64,000 nt of DNA from the NCBI GenBank assembly GCA_040389445.1, contig JAZJZX010000025.1, positions 1 through 64,000 on the forward strand. Direction: 5' to 3'. Position numbers and translations under genes: made by a program. The first letter of the stretch is position 1. Each line of letters starts with the position of its first letter. The DNA comes from UBA5189 sp040389445. GTDB taxonomy: Bacteria; Chloroflexota; Limnocylindria; Limnocylindrales; CSP1-4. Shown here piece after piece: positions 27,573 through 36,409 of the stretch. The notes beneath the pieces were generated by a model, which saw nothing but the letters and a program-made list of their open reading frames with translations, had not been told where the DNA came from and made no database searches.

Positions 27573-27666
27573 CGTGGGCCCGGACTCGCGTGCGCCCCGC
27601 GCGCCGGCCGCCCACATCCCGGCCGAGTCGGGCGACGGCATCCGGGCCGAGCCGGGCGACGGCGCC

Positions 27667-28773
27667 CTAGCCGAGCGCGTCACGGACGCGATCGAGAATC
27701 CCGCCGCCATCGGCCACGATTTCGCCGGATGCCTCCGCGTAAGCGTGCAGCGCCTCGCGCTCGGCCCTCGACAGGCGCGTCGGAACGGCGACGTCCACGA
27801 TGACGTGGAGGTCGCCGCGCGATCCGGACCGACGGAGGTGTGGCACGCCTCGACCCCGAAGACGGATCTCGGTTCCCGGCTGCGTGCCGGCCTTGACCTC
27901 GACGTCCTCCTCGCCTTCCACGGTCGGCACGAGGATGCGGGTGCCGAGAGCCGCCTGTGCGATGCCCACCGTGGCCTCGTAGTAGAGCTCGGTGCCGTCC
28001 CGCTTGAGTGTCGGGTGCGGCGCGACATGAACCGCCACGTACAGGCTCCCGGCGGGCCCGCCGCGTGGCCCGACCTCGCCCTCGTTGGACAGGCGAATCT
28101 GGTGCCCTTCGTCGATGCCGGCCGGGATGGACACGCGCAGGACCCGCTTGCGCTCCGTGCGCCCGTCGCCTCGACAGGTCTCACAGGGAGTGTCGACGAT
28201 CTTGCCGTCGCCCTGGCAACGCGGACAGGCCGTGACGTTGACCATCTGCCCGAGCATCGTCTGACGCACGGACCGAACCTCTCCCCGACCCTTGCACTGG
28301 GTGCAGACGACCGCCTCCGTTCCCGCGCTGGCGCCCGAGCCGTTGCAGGTTTCGCAGCGACTCAGGACCGGGAACTCGATCTCCTTCTCGGTGCCGAGGA
28401 CCGCCTCGGTGAACGTGATCCGCAGGTCGTAGCGGAGATCCGAACCGGCGGCCGGGCGACCTCGACGGGCGGCCCCGCCTGCCGCCCCGCCGAAGAACGC
28501 ATCAAAGATGTCGGCGAAGCCGCCGAAGCCGGCCATGCCTGGATCGCCCTCGACCCCGGCGTGGCCGAAGACGTCGTACCGCTGTCGCCGCTCAGGATCC
28601 GACAGGATCTGGTAGGCCTCGTTGATCTCCGTGAAGCGCGCATGGGCTGCGGGATCGCTGTTGACGTCCGGGTGCCACTGCTGGGCGAGTTTCCGGAACG
28701 CCTTCTTGATCTCCGCGTCCGTCGCGCCGCGGTCGAGGCCGAGCGTTGCGTAGTAGTCGGTGGTCGTGGCCAT
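27667..28773 (-). CDS. dnaJ: Chaperone DnaJ
   Basis: Hsp40 co-chaperone stimulating DnaK. The J domain carries the HPD motif (QQWHPDVNSD, about 33-35), a Gly/Phe linker follows (GMAGFGGFADIFDAFFGG), then four CxxCxGxG zinc repeats (CETCNGSG, CTQCKGRG, CPRCQGDG, CETCRGDG) and the C-terminal substrate-binding region; 368 residues is normal. It is about 16 kb from hrcA-grpE-dnaK and has no CIRCE, so its control may differ. A TAGACT hexamer lies 9 nt upstream and no Shine-Dalgarno sequence is seen. Confidence 0.96.
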   Translation of the reverse strand: MATTTDYYATLGLDRGATDAEIKKAFRKLAQQWHPDVNSDPAAHARFTEINEAYQILSDPERRQRYDVFGHAGVEGDPGMAGFGGFADIFDAFFGGAAGGAARRGRPAAGSDLRYDLRITFTEAVLGTEKEIEFPVLSRCETCNGSGASAGTEAVVCTQCKGRGEVRSVRQTMLGQMVNVTACPRCQGDGKIVDTPCETCRGDGRTERKRVLRVSIPAGIDEGHQIRLSNEGEVGPRGGPAGSLYVAVHVAPHPTLKRDGTELYYEATVGIAQAALGTRILVPTVEGEEDVEVKAGTQPGTEIRLRGRGVPHLRRSGSRGDLHVIVDVAVPTRLSRAEREALHAYAEASGEIVADGGGILDRVRDALG

Positions 28774-28782
28774 GCAGTCGGA

Positions 28783-28788
28783 AGTCTA
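28783..28788 (-). promoter_or_regulatory. Putative -10 (TAGACT) for dnaJ, leaderless
   Basis: TAGACT on the minus strand ends 9 nt before the dnaJ ATG. The intergenic space to the divergent deacetylase gene is only 27 bp, so the two promoters must overlap each other's coding ends. Confidence 0.42.
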
Positions 28789-28800
28789 CGGGAGGTTGGC

Positions 28801-29670
28801 ATGGCCACGGAATCGTGGGCCGGGCGTCGTACCATCCGTCTCGTGAACCTGCCTCGGCTGACCGTCGCGCTGACCTTCGATCACGATGCGATTTCGGACA
28901 GCGTGCGCCGCCGGGACCCGCCGGTGAAGGTCTCCCATGGCGAGTTCGGACCGCGAGTGGGCGTGCCGCGAATCCTCGACCTGCTCCGTCGCGAGCAGAT
29001 TCCCGCCACCTGGTTCGTGCCGGGTCACACCATCGAGACCTTTCCGGAGACGATCAGCGCGATCCTCGCCGATGGCCACGAGCTCGCCTGTCACGGCTGG
29101 TTCCACGAGGATTTCTCGGAGGTGCCGCCGGACGAGCAGCGCTCGATCCTCGACCGATGCGTGGCGGCGGTCGTCGAGGTCTCCGGACAGGCGCCGCGGG
29201 GCCACCGAGCCCCATACTGGGCGCTCGGTTCGCAGACCCTCGCTCTCGTCGAGGAGGCCGGGTTCACCTACGACTCATCGTTGATGGCGGACGATTACCG
29301 CCTCCATCGGGTGCGCCACGGAGACACGCACGACGCGACATCCGGCACCAGGTTCGGCGCGGAGGGCAAGCTCGTGGAGGTCCCGGTCTACTGGGCACTC
29401 GACGATTGGCCGCACTTCGAACCGTCGCCGGGCCGGGATGGTCTGTCTGCTCCATCCCGGGTGCTGGAGATCTGGACGGGCGAGCTCCGCTACGCGTACG
29501 ACCATGCTCCCGGCGGCCTGCTGACGGTGACGATGCACCCGGAGTGCATCGGCCGAGGACATCGAATGGCGATGCTCGAGCAATTCGTCGAGACCGCGCG
29601 ATCGATGCCGGGCGTCGCCTTCGAGCGCCTCGATGCGTACGTCGCGCGCTGGCAAGCCGCGGCGGGCTGA
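28801..29670 (+). CDS. Polysaccharide deacetylase (CE4, HpPgdA-like)
   Basis: NodB-fold metal-dependent deacetylase of 289 residues. The first motif is ALTFDHDAISD, with His in place of the second Asp of the common TFDDG. The metal histidines lie in HGWFHEDF; RAPYWALG and the late TVTMHPECIG complete the site. The layout with FGPRVGVPRILDLL and ATWFVPGHTIETFP resembles HpPgdA-type enzymes, whose relatives act on peptidoglycan or small amides. No signal peptide is seen, so a cytoplasmic or small-molecule substrate is possible. The start is set by GGGAGG six bases upstream. It diverges from dnaJ. Confidence 0.87.
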   Translation: MATESWAGRRTIRLVNLPRLTVALTFDHDAISDSVRRRDPPVKVSHGEFGPRVGVPRILDLLRREQIPATWFVPGHTIETFPETISAILADGHELACHGWFHEDFSEVPPDEQRSILDRCVAAVVEVSGQAPRGHRAPYWALGSQTLALVEEAGFTYDSSLMADDYRLHRVRHGDTHDATSGTRFGAEGKLVEVPVYWALDDWPHFEPSPGRDGLSAPSRVLEIWTGELRYAYDHAPGGLLTVTMHPECIGRGHRMAMLEQFVETARSMPGVAFERLDAYVARWQAAAG

Positions 29671-29755
29671 GGACTTCGACTGAGCCCGACGAACATGGTT
29701 TCTGAATGCCGGTCGCCGGGTGCCGTGGGACAGGCTGGGCAGCGGCCGATTCGGG

Positions 29756-30505
29756 TCAGCGACCTGCCAGCTCCCTGGCTCTGACGAGCACCTCCCGGAA
29801 CATCGCGGGGGTCAGCCTCCCGGTGAACGTGTTCTGCTGGCTGGGGTGGTATGAACCGACCAGGATGCGGCTCCCGAACACGACCTCGGCGCCGTGCCCG
29901 AACCGCGGTCGCGGCCTGGGGAGCATCTCGCCCTGCGCGGCGAGGGCTCGGAGCGCGGCGTCCCAGCCGAACTGCCCGAGGGCAAGGATCACGCGCACAT
30001 GGTCGAGCAGCGCGAGCTCGCGGCCGAGGAACGGGGCGCAGTTGTCCCGCTCGTCGATCGTCGGCTTGTTGGCCGGCGGGGCGCATCGCACCGCGGCCAC
30101 GATCCGAACGCCGTACAGCGTCAGCCCGTCGTCGGCACGCCGGCTGGACGGTCGATCGGCCAGCTCGACCGCGTGCAGCGCGGACCACAGGAAATCCCCG
30201 GACGCATCGCCGGTGAAGACGCGCCCGGTGCGGTTGGCCCCGTGGGCCGCGGGCGCGAGGCCGATGATCAGCAGCCGCGCCGCGGGATCGCCGAATCCGG
30301 GTGCCGGACGCCCCCAGTACGTCTCGTCCCGGAAGCGCGCGACCTTTTCGCGGGCGACCTGCTCCCGCCACTCCACCAGCCGGGGGCAGCGACGGCACTC
30401 GATGATCTCGTCGCGAAGCTCGTCGAGGGCCGCGTCGCGCACGGGGTTGTGCGGTACCTGGGGCACCTGCCCGCGCAGCGTCTGGCGATCCTCGCCGGCC
30501 GTCAT
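29756..30505 (-). CDS. Uracil-DNA glycosylase, family 5 (UdgB-like)
   Basis: Excises uracil and related deaminated bases from DNA, a first step of base-excision repair. The 249-residue protein has GLAPAAHGANRTGRVFTGDASGDFL, the family-5 active-site motif with Ala where family-4 enzymes have Glu, and the C-terminal GSYHPSQQNTFTGRLT. Four cysteines (CRRCPRL; RCAPP; DNCAPF) fit a [4Fe-4S] cluster. Its ATG overlaps the permease stop (ATGA), making it the last gene of the menaquinone/ABC operon. Confidence 0.92.
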   Translation of the reverse strand: MTAGEDRQTLRGQVPQVPHNPVRDAALDELRDEIIECRRCPRLVEWREQVAREKVARFRDETYWGRPAPGFGDPAARLLIIGLAPAAHGANRTGRVFTGDASGDFLWSALHAVELADRPSSRRADDGLTLYGVRIVAAVRCAPPANKPTIDERDNCAPFLGRELALLDHVRVILALGQFGWDAALRALAAQGEMLPRPRPRFGHGAEVVFGSRILVGSYHPSQQNTFTGRLTPAMFREVLVRARELAGR

Positions 30506-31305
30506 TTCAGGAGGATTCGATCGAGGCGCCGTGAGGTGATCCAGAGGCCGATGAACCCCATGATCAGCAGGTACGCGACGTGGAACACCATCTCGGGTCC
30601 GACGACGCCGACCGTGAGCCCGCGGATGAGCGCGACGCCCTGGTACAGCGGCGTGACCGACACGATCCCGCGGATCGCCTCGGGGTAGGTCTCGATGGGA
30701 TAGAACGTGGCCGAGAACAGGAACATCGGCAGGACGACGATGTTGATCAGGTCGAAATCCTGGGGCGTCCGCATGAACGAGGTGGCGGCCATCCCGACCG
30801 CGCCGGCTGCAAAGCCGAGGAGCAGGGCAGCGGGTACCGCCAGGATCGCGAGCGGTGAGGTCACGAGGCCCAGCACGGTGATCACGGCCATGAACCCGAT
30901 GGCATAGAGGCCGCCCCGGATGAGCGCCCAGGCGATCTCCCCGGTCGCGACGTCGCGCACCGATAGCGGCGTTGCGAGGATCGACTGGAACGTCCGGTTG
31001 TAGTTCAGCTTGAAGAAGAAGTTGAACGTCGCCTCGGCCACCGCTCCGTTCATCGCTCCCGTGGCCAGCAGCGCCGGCGCGATGAACGTCGCGTACGGGA
31101 TCGGTTGTCCACCGGGCCCGGTGACGTCGCCGACGAGCCGACCGAGGCCGAACCCGATCCCGACCAGGTAGAACAGCGGCTCGAAGAACCCGGACACGAT
31201 GATCGTCCACGTCCGGCGATAGACGAACAGGTTGCGCTCGATGAGGTGCCACGCCCGAGGGACAGAACGCCCGGGGCGCGCCACGGCTGCGGATATCGCG
31301 CTCAT
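30502..31305 (-). CDS. ABC-2 type transporter permease (second)
   Basis: Membrane subunit of 267 residues with six hydrophobic segments in the ABC-2 arrangement; the conserved region FNFFFKLNYNRTFQSILATPLSVRDVATGE precedes the third helix. It starts with ATG at 31305, 16 bp after the first permease, and belongs with that permease and the ATPase to one exporter of the DrrB/NodJ type. Substrate is unknown; drugs, polysaccharides or lipids are all handled by relatives. Confidence 0.88.
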   Translation of the reverse strand: MSAISAAVARPGRSVPRAWHLIERNLFVYRRTWTIIVSGFFEPLFYLVGIGFGLGRLVGDVTGPGGQPIPYATFIAPALLATGAMNGAVAEATFNFFFKLNYNRTFQSILATPLSVRDVATGEIAWALIRGGLYAIGFMAVITVLGLVTSPLAILAVPAALLLGFAAGAVGMAATSFMRTPQDFDLINIVVLPMFLFSATFYPIETYPEAIRGIVSVTPLYQGVALIRGLTVGVVGPEMVFHVAYLLIMGFIGLWITSRRLDRILLK

Positions 31306-31321
31306 CCGACGCCCGGTCCGC

Positions 31322-32230
31322 TCATGCCGCCAGCTTGCGGCGCACGTTGCGAACGAACAGCGAGCCGCCGATAGCGACGAGGACGAGGAGGACCACCAGG
31401 TGCCCGAGCCCACGAACCGGATCGTCGAGGAGCGTGCCGAGCATCGCGCCCCTGGTCAGCTCGACGCCGTGCCAGAGCGGTGACAGCCACGCGATCGGCT
31501 GGATGGCCGGCGGCAGGCTGTCCACGGGAAAGAACGTTCCACTGAACAGGAACAACGGGGTGATGACCCAGCGGAAGATCGCACTGAAGGCATTCGGATT
31601 CCGCCGGGTGGCCATGAACGCCCCCATCCCGCCGGCGAAGGCAAGGCCGGTCAGGACCGCCGCGGGGATCCCCAGCAAGGCGATCGGCGACGCAACGGCA
31701 CCGAACATCCAGCTCACGAACGTGAAGACGGTTGCGATGAGGGTCAGGCGAAACGCGATCCACATCAGGGTGCCGACCGCGACGGCCCGCGGGCCGATGG
31801 GCGTCGCGTACATGGCGTGGAAGATCCGACGCCAGACGAGTCCAATCATCACGGGGAAGGTGGACTCGAAGATCGCCACCTGCATCGCCGAGCCGGCGAG
31901 GAGGCCCGGGGCGAGGAACTGCAGATACGTGACACCGTGAAACGCGTCCGGGTTTCGGGCGTTCACGTAGCTCCCGAGGCCGAGCCCAATCGCCATCAGG
32001 AAGAGCGTCGGGTTCACGAACGAGGTGAACACGGACCCGCGCCACGTCCGCCGATATTGATAGGCCCGGTGCTCGAAGACACGGCCCGCCGCGGCCCACG
32101 CTGATGGCGGCCCGGGACGGTCGAACAACGACGGCGGCACGGCGGAACCCGGCACGGGGGAACCCGGCACGGGGGAACCCGGCACGGGGGAACCTGGCAC
32201 GGCGGATCCCGGCGCGGCGGCCGCGCTCAA
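31322..32230 (-). CDS. ABC-2 type transporter permease (first), repeat-rich N-terminus
   Basis: Integral membrane subunit of 302 residues with six hydrophobic segments and the ABC-2 signature region (IFESTFPVMIGLVWRRIFHAMYATPIGPRAV). The first about 33 residues are PGSPV-type repeats from a 15-bp array. It lies 13 bp after the ATPase and is homologous in layout to the second permease, so the pair probably forms a heterodimer. Confidence 0.88.
   Translation of the reverse strand: MSAAAAPGSAVPGSPVPGSPVPGSPVPGSAVPPSLFDRPGPPSAWAAAGRVFEHRAYQYRRTWRGSVFTSFVNPTLFLMAIGLGLGSYVNARNPDAFHGVTYLQFLAPGLLAGSAMQVAIFESTFPVMIGLVWRRIFHAMYATPIGPRAVAVGTLMWIAFRLTLIATVFTFVSWMFGAVASPIALLGIPAAVLTGLAFAGGMGAFMATRRNPNAFSAIFRWVITPLFLFSGTFFPVDSLPPAIQPIAWLSPLWHGVELTRGAMLGTLLDDPVRGLGHLVVLLVLVAIGGSLFVRNVRRKLAA
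32145..32225. repeat. 15-bp tandem repeat encoding PGSPV in an ABC permease
   Basis: About five copies of cccggcacgggggaa with variants. On the minus strand it reads Pro-Gly-Ser-Pro-Val, forming the cytoplasmic N-terminal tail of the permease. Confidence 0.88.
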
Positions 32231-32243
32231 CGTGGCCGCCGGT

Positions 32244-33179
32244 TCAATCGACCAGCGTCCGGCCGGTCAGCCTGAGGAACACGTCCTCGAGCGTCGACCG
32301 TCGCACGAGGACCGTCTCGGGCCGGAGGCCCCGGGCGTGGACCGCAACGGCGACTGCCTCGCCGTCCTCCGCGTACAGCAGCAGCCGGTCCGGGAGATGC
32401 TCGATGCGATCGGCCAGCCCGTCCAGCTGGCGATCGAGGGTCTCCTGGACGCCGACCGGGAAGCGGAGTTCGGCGACCTCACGCGTGCTGTGCTGCTCGA
32501 TGAGCGCCCGCGGCGACCCCTCGGCGACGATCCTGGCCTTGTCCATCACGACCAGCCGATCGCACAGCTGCTCGGCCTCGTCCATGTAGTGGGTCGTCAG
32601 GACGAGCGTGACGCCGCGCTGCTTGAGGCGGTACAGCCGATCCCAGAGCAGATGCCGAGCCTGGGGATCGAGACCGGTCGTCGGCTCGTCGAGCAGCAGC
32701 ATGTCCGGCTCGTTGATCAACGCCCGGGCGATCGTGAGGCGTCGCTTCATGCCGCCGCTGAGCAACTCGACCCGGCTGTCCCTGCGCTCGGTCAATTGGG
32801 CGAAGTCGAGCAGTTCGTCCGCGCGCCGTCCACACTCCGAGCGGCTCAGCCCGAAATAGCGGCCATAGATGACGAGGTTCTCGCGCACCGTCAGCTCTTC
32901 GTCGAGCGTGTCCGCCTGCGGCACGACACCAAGACGGCCACGGATTTCCGGGCCCTGCGACTCCGGGTCCATGCCGAGGACCGTCAAGGTGCCGCCGCTC
33001 GCCGGCGACGTGCAGCCGATCATCCGCATCGTCGAGGTCTTGCCGGCGCCGTTCGGGCCCAGAAACCCGAATGCCTCGCCCGGTGCCACATCGAAATCGA
33101 CGCCATCGACGGCAGTGAACGAACCAAATCGCTTGGTCAGCCCACGGGCACGAATGAGCGGACGGTCTGGGCTGGTCAT
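32244..33179 (-). CDS. ABC transporter ATP-binding protein (DrrA/NodI type)
   Basis: Energises the adjacent ABC-2 permeases. Walker A is GPNGAGKTS at 41-49, the signature LSGGMKRRLTIARAL, Walker B MLLLDEPTTGLD and the switch histidine TTHYMDE. The C-terminal about 90 residues form the DrrA-type regulatory tail ending TLEDVFLRLTGRTL. Length is 311 from the ATG at 33179 (MTSPDRPLI). It follows menG by 72 bp, the widest internal space in the operon, so a secondary promoter there is possible. Confidence 0.92.
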   Translation of the reverse strand: MTSPDRPLIRARGLTKRFGSFTAVDGVDFDVAPGEAFGFLGPNGAGKTSTMRMIGCTSPASGGTLTVLGMDPESQGPEIRGRLGVVPQADTLDEELTVRENLVIYGRYFGLSRSECGRRADELLDFAQLTERRDSRVELLSGGMKRRLTIARALINEPDMLLLDEPTTGLDPQARHLLWDRLYRLKQRGVTLVLTTHYMDEAEQLCDRLVVMDKARIVAEGSPRALIEQHSTREVAELRFPVGVQETLDRQLDGLADRIEHLPDRLLLYAEDGEAVAVAVHARGLRPETVLVRRSTLEDVFLRLTGRTLVD

Positions 33180-33251
33180 GCGTCCGGGATCGTACCCCAC
33201 GGAACCGGCCGGGAGGTAGTGCGCAACGTGCCCCGCCGCGGATCGCCGGCG

Positions 33252-33998
33252 TCAGCGCGGTCCGACGGTCCCCACGTGCAGCGTGACGATCCCGCCCGAG
33301 AAGCTCTCCCACCGGACATCGATGAGCCCGGCGTCCCGCATGATCTCCGCGATCCGGTCCGGTGCCGGATAGGCCTTCACGCTCCGGACGAGATAGGCGT
33401 ACGCGCCGCCTTGCCCGGCGAGGCGCCCGATCGCTGGAACGATCCGGTCGAACCACCACTGCAGGACCCGGGCGAGCCGGCTGCGCGGGCGCGCGATCTC
33501 GAGGCACAGCACCCGGCCGCCCGGACGGACCGAGCGGGCCATCTCGGCGAACCCCTGCCGGTAGTCGGGCAGATTGCGCATTCCGAACGCAATCGTGGCC
33601 GCATCGAAGCCTCCGTCGTCGGTCGGCAGGGCCAGGGCGTCGCCGACGACGAATGCCAGACCCGGGCGATCCGCGAACCGGCGCGCCGCGACATCGATCA
33701 TCCCGGGCGAGAGGTCCACCCCCAGGACGTGGCCACCGGGTCCGACGCGGCGGTGCAGGTCGGCGGCGACCTTGCCCGTCCCGGTCGCGACGTCCAGCGC
33801 GCGACCACCGGTCTCGAGTCCCGCTCGCATCACGAGGCGGCGCCGCCAGCGGGGCTCCTGGAATGCGGAGATCAGGAGGTTCATCGGATCGTACACGCGG
33901 GCGATCCGGTCGAACATCGCCCGGACCTCGGTCGTCGGGGCGGCGTTGCCCCGCTCGGTGGCGGCGCCGGACGGGGCGTCCGAGTTGGGTTGGGTCAT
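33252..33998 (-). CDS. menG: Demethylmenaquinone methyltransferase
   Basis: Final step of menaquinone synthesis: SAM-dependent methylation of demethylmenaquinone. The 248-residue protein has the UbiE/MenG start VRAMFDRIARVYDPMN, SAM motif LDVATGTGKVAADL, GDALALPTDDGGFDAAT and the C-terminal FSGGIVTLHVG. The ATG overlaps the menE-fusion stop (ATGA). It lies downstream of all other men genes and upstream of the ABC exporter. Confidence 0.95.
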   Translation of the reverse strand: MTQPNSDAPSGAATERGNAAPTTEVRAMFDRIARVYDPMNLLISAFQEPRWRRRLVMRAGLETGGRALDVATGTGKVAADLHRRVGPGGHVLGVDLSPGMIDVAARRFADRPGLAFVVGDALALPTDDGGFDAATIAFGMRNLPDYRQGFAEMARSVRPGGRVLCLEIARPRSRLARVLQWWFDRIVPAIGRLAGQGGAYAYLVRSVKAYPAPDRIAEIMRDAGLIDVRWESFSGGIVTLHVGTVGPR

Positions 33999-36409
33999 CG
34001 GGCTGGCTCCATGGCTCCAACGGAATGCAGCCGGGCGCCCATGCCGCCGGCCTCGGTCAGGGCCCCGCGGATGGCGGAGGCGACGGCCGCCGGATCCGTG
34101 ATCGGTCCGGCATGGCCGAGTCCCGTGACGCGGATCCGGCGCGCGCCGGGAACCCGGGCGACGAGCGCGTCGGCGATCGGGGCGTAGAACGGCTCGCTCG
34201 CGTCGCCGGTGAGGACAAGCAGGGGGACCACGATGCGGCCCAGGCCGGCCGGGTCGAGGCCGGTCAGGAGGACGTCGGCGAGCGCCCCGTCGCCCTCCTG
34301 CTCGATAAACGCTCGGCTGCGCGGCGAGAGCCGGTCCCACGCCGCGTCGCCGGCGACACCGCGAAGGAATGTCTCGGCAGCGCGGGCGGGTCCACCCGCA
34401 CGATGCGCCGCCTCGGTGGCGCCGGCGATCGCCAGGAGCCGTGCCTGCGTCGCCGCGTCGGCAAGCGGCCGGTACGGCGGCTCCCAGGCGACCACCGCGC
34501 GGACGCGCTCCGGGTGCCGCGCGGCGAGTTCGAGCGCAAGCACGCCGCCGTAGCTGATGCCGACGACGATGGCGGCACCAATCCCCTCGACATCGAGGAT
34601 CGCCACGAGATCGTCGACATGGACGCCGATCTCGAGCGGCCGCGGGCCGACGATACGGCTCGCGCCGCTGCTGCGGCGATCGACCGCGAGGACCCGGCTG
34701 CCCCCGTCCCGGGCAAGCTGGGCCGCGAGAGGGGCGAGCTGCCGACCGTTGGACAGCGTGCCGTGCAGCAGCAGGATGGGATCCGGTCCGTCGCCGGTCT
34801 CATGCCAGGCGAGCCGGACGCCGTCGGGACGGTCGATCCAGCGCGGCCCGGGAGGCTCGGCCGACTCGGGAGGCTTGGCCGGCTTGGCCGGGTTCCCTGC
34901 CGGGGCCCCGGCGATGCTGGCTCTGAGTGCGCCGCGCCGGAGCTTGCCGGACGCCGTCCGTGGGAGCGAGCGAAGCCGGATGAACGCGGCCGGTACCTTG
35001 AACCCGGCGAGGGCAGCGCGGCAGTGTCGGGCCAGGACCTCGTCGCCCGGATCGGCGGCTCCGTTTCGCAGGACGATGGCCGCGACCGGCACGTGGCCCC
35101 ACATGGGATCGGGCCGACCGACGACCGCCGCGTCGGCGATGGCCGGGTGGGCGAGGAGCACCGTCTCCACTTCCGCCGGCGAGATGTTCTCGCCGCCGCG
35201 CACGATTCGGTCCGTGCGGCGATCGACCACCGTCAGCCGCCCACGGTCGAGCCGACCGAGGTCGCCGGTCCTGAGCCAGCCGTCGGCGTCCAGCACGGCG
35301 GCCGTGTCTGCTGCGTCGCCGAGATAGGCCGAGAACCGGGCCGGGGTATGGACGACGATCTCACCGATGCCGGCCCCGTCCGGGTCGCCGATCCGAATCT
35401 GCACGCCGGGGAGGGGTGAGCCGGCGCTCCATGGGTGCGTGGCAGCTTCGGCGGTCGTCAGGACCGTGACACCCGATCCGGCCTCACTCAGTCCGTACGT
35501 CGGCAGGACCGGCCAGCCAGCGCCGATCGCACGCTCGACGAGCGTCGGCGGGATGGCACCCCCGCCCAGCAGGACCGCGCGAAGCGACGGGGGCGGCGGC
35601 CCCACACCTGCATCGAGGAGCTGACTGAGCTGCGTCGGGACGAGCGAGACGTGGCTCGGGACCGGCGGGGTCCGGAGGGCGACGAAGAGCGCGACTGGAT
35701 CATTCCGCGGGACGATCCGGACCGGCACGCGCGCGGCGATCGCTCGCCAGACGACCCCGAGCCCGGCCACGTGCCCAAGCCCGACGGCGAGGACCCACCC
35801 GGTGGAAGGCGGCAGGGCGGCGCGCCAGGCATCGGCGCTCGCGGCGAGAGCCTCGCCGGACAGCACCACACCCTTTGGCCGGCCGGTCGTCCCGGACGTG
35901 AGGACGATGACGGCCGGGTCGGTGGCGGCGCGAGTCGTGGGCACCCGGGTTGTCGGCGCCTGGGCGAGCGTGGTCGGGGCGAGCGTGGTCGGGGCGAGCG
36001 TGGTCGGGGCGAGCGTGGTCGCATCCAGCGCCTCGAGCCGCAGCCGCCGGCCACCGATCATCGTGGCAGCCGGTGCGGCGCCGGCATCGTGCAGCACGAA
36101 CGTCGGGCGCAGGACCGCTGCGGCAGCGGTCAGCTCCCGCTCGGTGAGGCCTCCCGGGATCGGTGCGGCGACCGCCCCGACCCGGAGGATCGCGAGCAAG
36201 CCGGCAACCGCGAGCGCGGAAGGCTGGCCGAGCAATGCGACGACGGCGCCGGCCGCGACGCCCGCCCGATCCAGCTTGCCGGCGATCACATCGACCTGCT
36301 CGTCGAGGGCCGCCCACGTCCAGAGGACCCGATCGTCGGTGATCGCAGGATCGGCCGTGGCCTCCCGGGCGTGCACCCGGACCTGTCGGTCCGGAAACCA
36401 CATGACCAT
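33995..36409 (-). CDS. menE: O-succinylbenzoate-CoA ligase fused to an alpha/beta-hydrolase (MenE-hydrolase)
   Basis: An 804-residue two-domain protein. Residues 1-505 form an AMP-dependent ligase: phosphate loop LTSGTTGRPKG at 170-180, then LPTYGLSEAG, LRTGDLGRLD and SGKLRR. In this cluster it should be MenE, which activates o-succinylbenzoate with CoA. A Pro/Lys-rich linker (about 505-522) leads to an alpha/beta-hydrolase (523-804) with LLLHGTLSN, nucleophile Ser619 in GISYGG and His766 in GLGHAG. A separate menH lies upstream, so the fused hydrolase may be a second MenH or do a different step. An APTTL-repeat linker precedes the phosphate loop (about 130-161). No stop codon separates the parts. 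Confidence 0.9.
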   Translation of the reverse strand: MVMWFPDRQVRVHAREATADPAITDDRVLWTWAALDEQVDVIAGKLDRAGVAAGAVVALLGQPSALAVAGLLAILRVGAVAAPIPGGLTERELTAAAAVLRPTFVLHDAGAAPAATMIGGRRLRLEALDATTLAPTTLAPTTLAPTTLAQAPTTRVPTTRAATDPAVIVLTSGTTGRPKGVVLSGEALAASADAWRAALPPSTGWVLAVGLGHVAGLGVVWRAIAARVPVRIVPRNDPVALFVALRTPPVPSHVSLVPTQLSQLLDAGVGPPPPSLRAVLLGGGAIPPTLVERAIGAGWPVLPTYGLSEAGSGVTVLTTAEAATHPWSAGSPLPGVQIRIGDPDGAGIGEIVVHTPARFSAYLGDAADTAAVLDADGWLRTGDLGRLDRGRLTVVDRRTDRIVRGGENISPAEVETVLLAHPAIADAAVVGRPDPMWGHVPVAAIVLRNGAADPGDEVLARHCRAALAGFKVPAAFIRLRSLPRTASGKLRRGALRASIAGAPAGNPAKPAKPPESAEPPGPRWIDRPDGVRLAWHETGDGPDPILLLHGTLSNGRQLAPLAAQLARDGGSRVLAVDRRSSGASRIVGPRPLEIGVHVDDLVAILDVEGIGAAIVVGISYGGVLALELAARHPERVRAVVAWEPPYRPLADAATQARLLAIAGATEAAHRAGGPARAAETFLRGVAGDAAWDRLSPRSRAFIEQEGDGALADVLLTGLDPAGLGRIVVPLLVLTGDASEPFYAPIADALVARVPGARRIRVTGLGHAGPITDPAAVASAIRGALTEAGGMGARLHSVGAMEPAR
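35962..36022. repeat. 15-bp tandem repeat inside menE
   Basis: About four copies of gcgagcgtggtcggg, read on the minus strand as Ala-Pro-Thr-Thr-Leu, with degenerate units following (APTTRVPTTR). It lies just before the ligase phosphate loop. Confidence 0.88.

Noticed and set aside
26128..27615. 495-codon frame over prmA and the small membrane protein
   Set aside because: Arg/Gly-rich composition of a shifted frame; prmA and the membrane protein account for the DNA.
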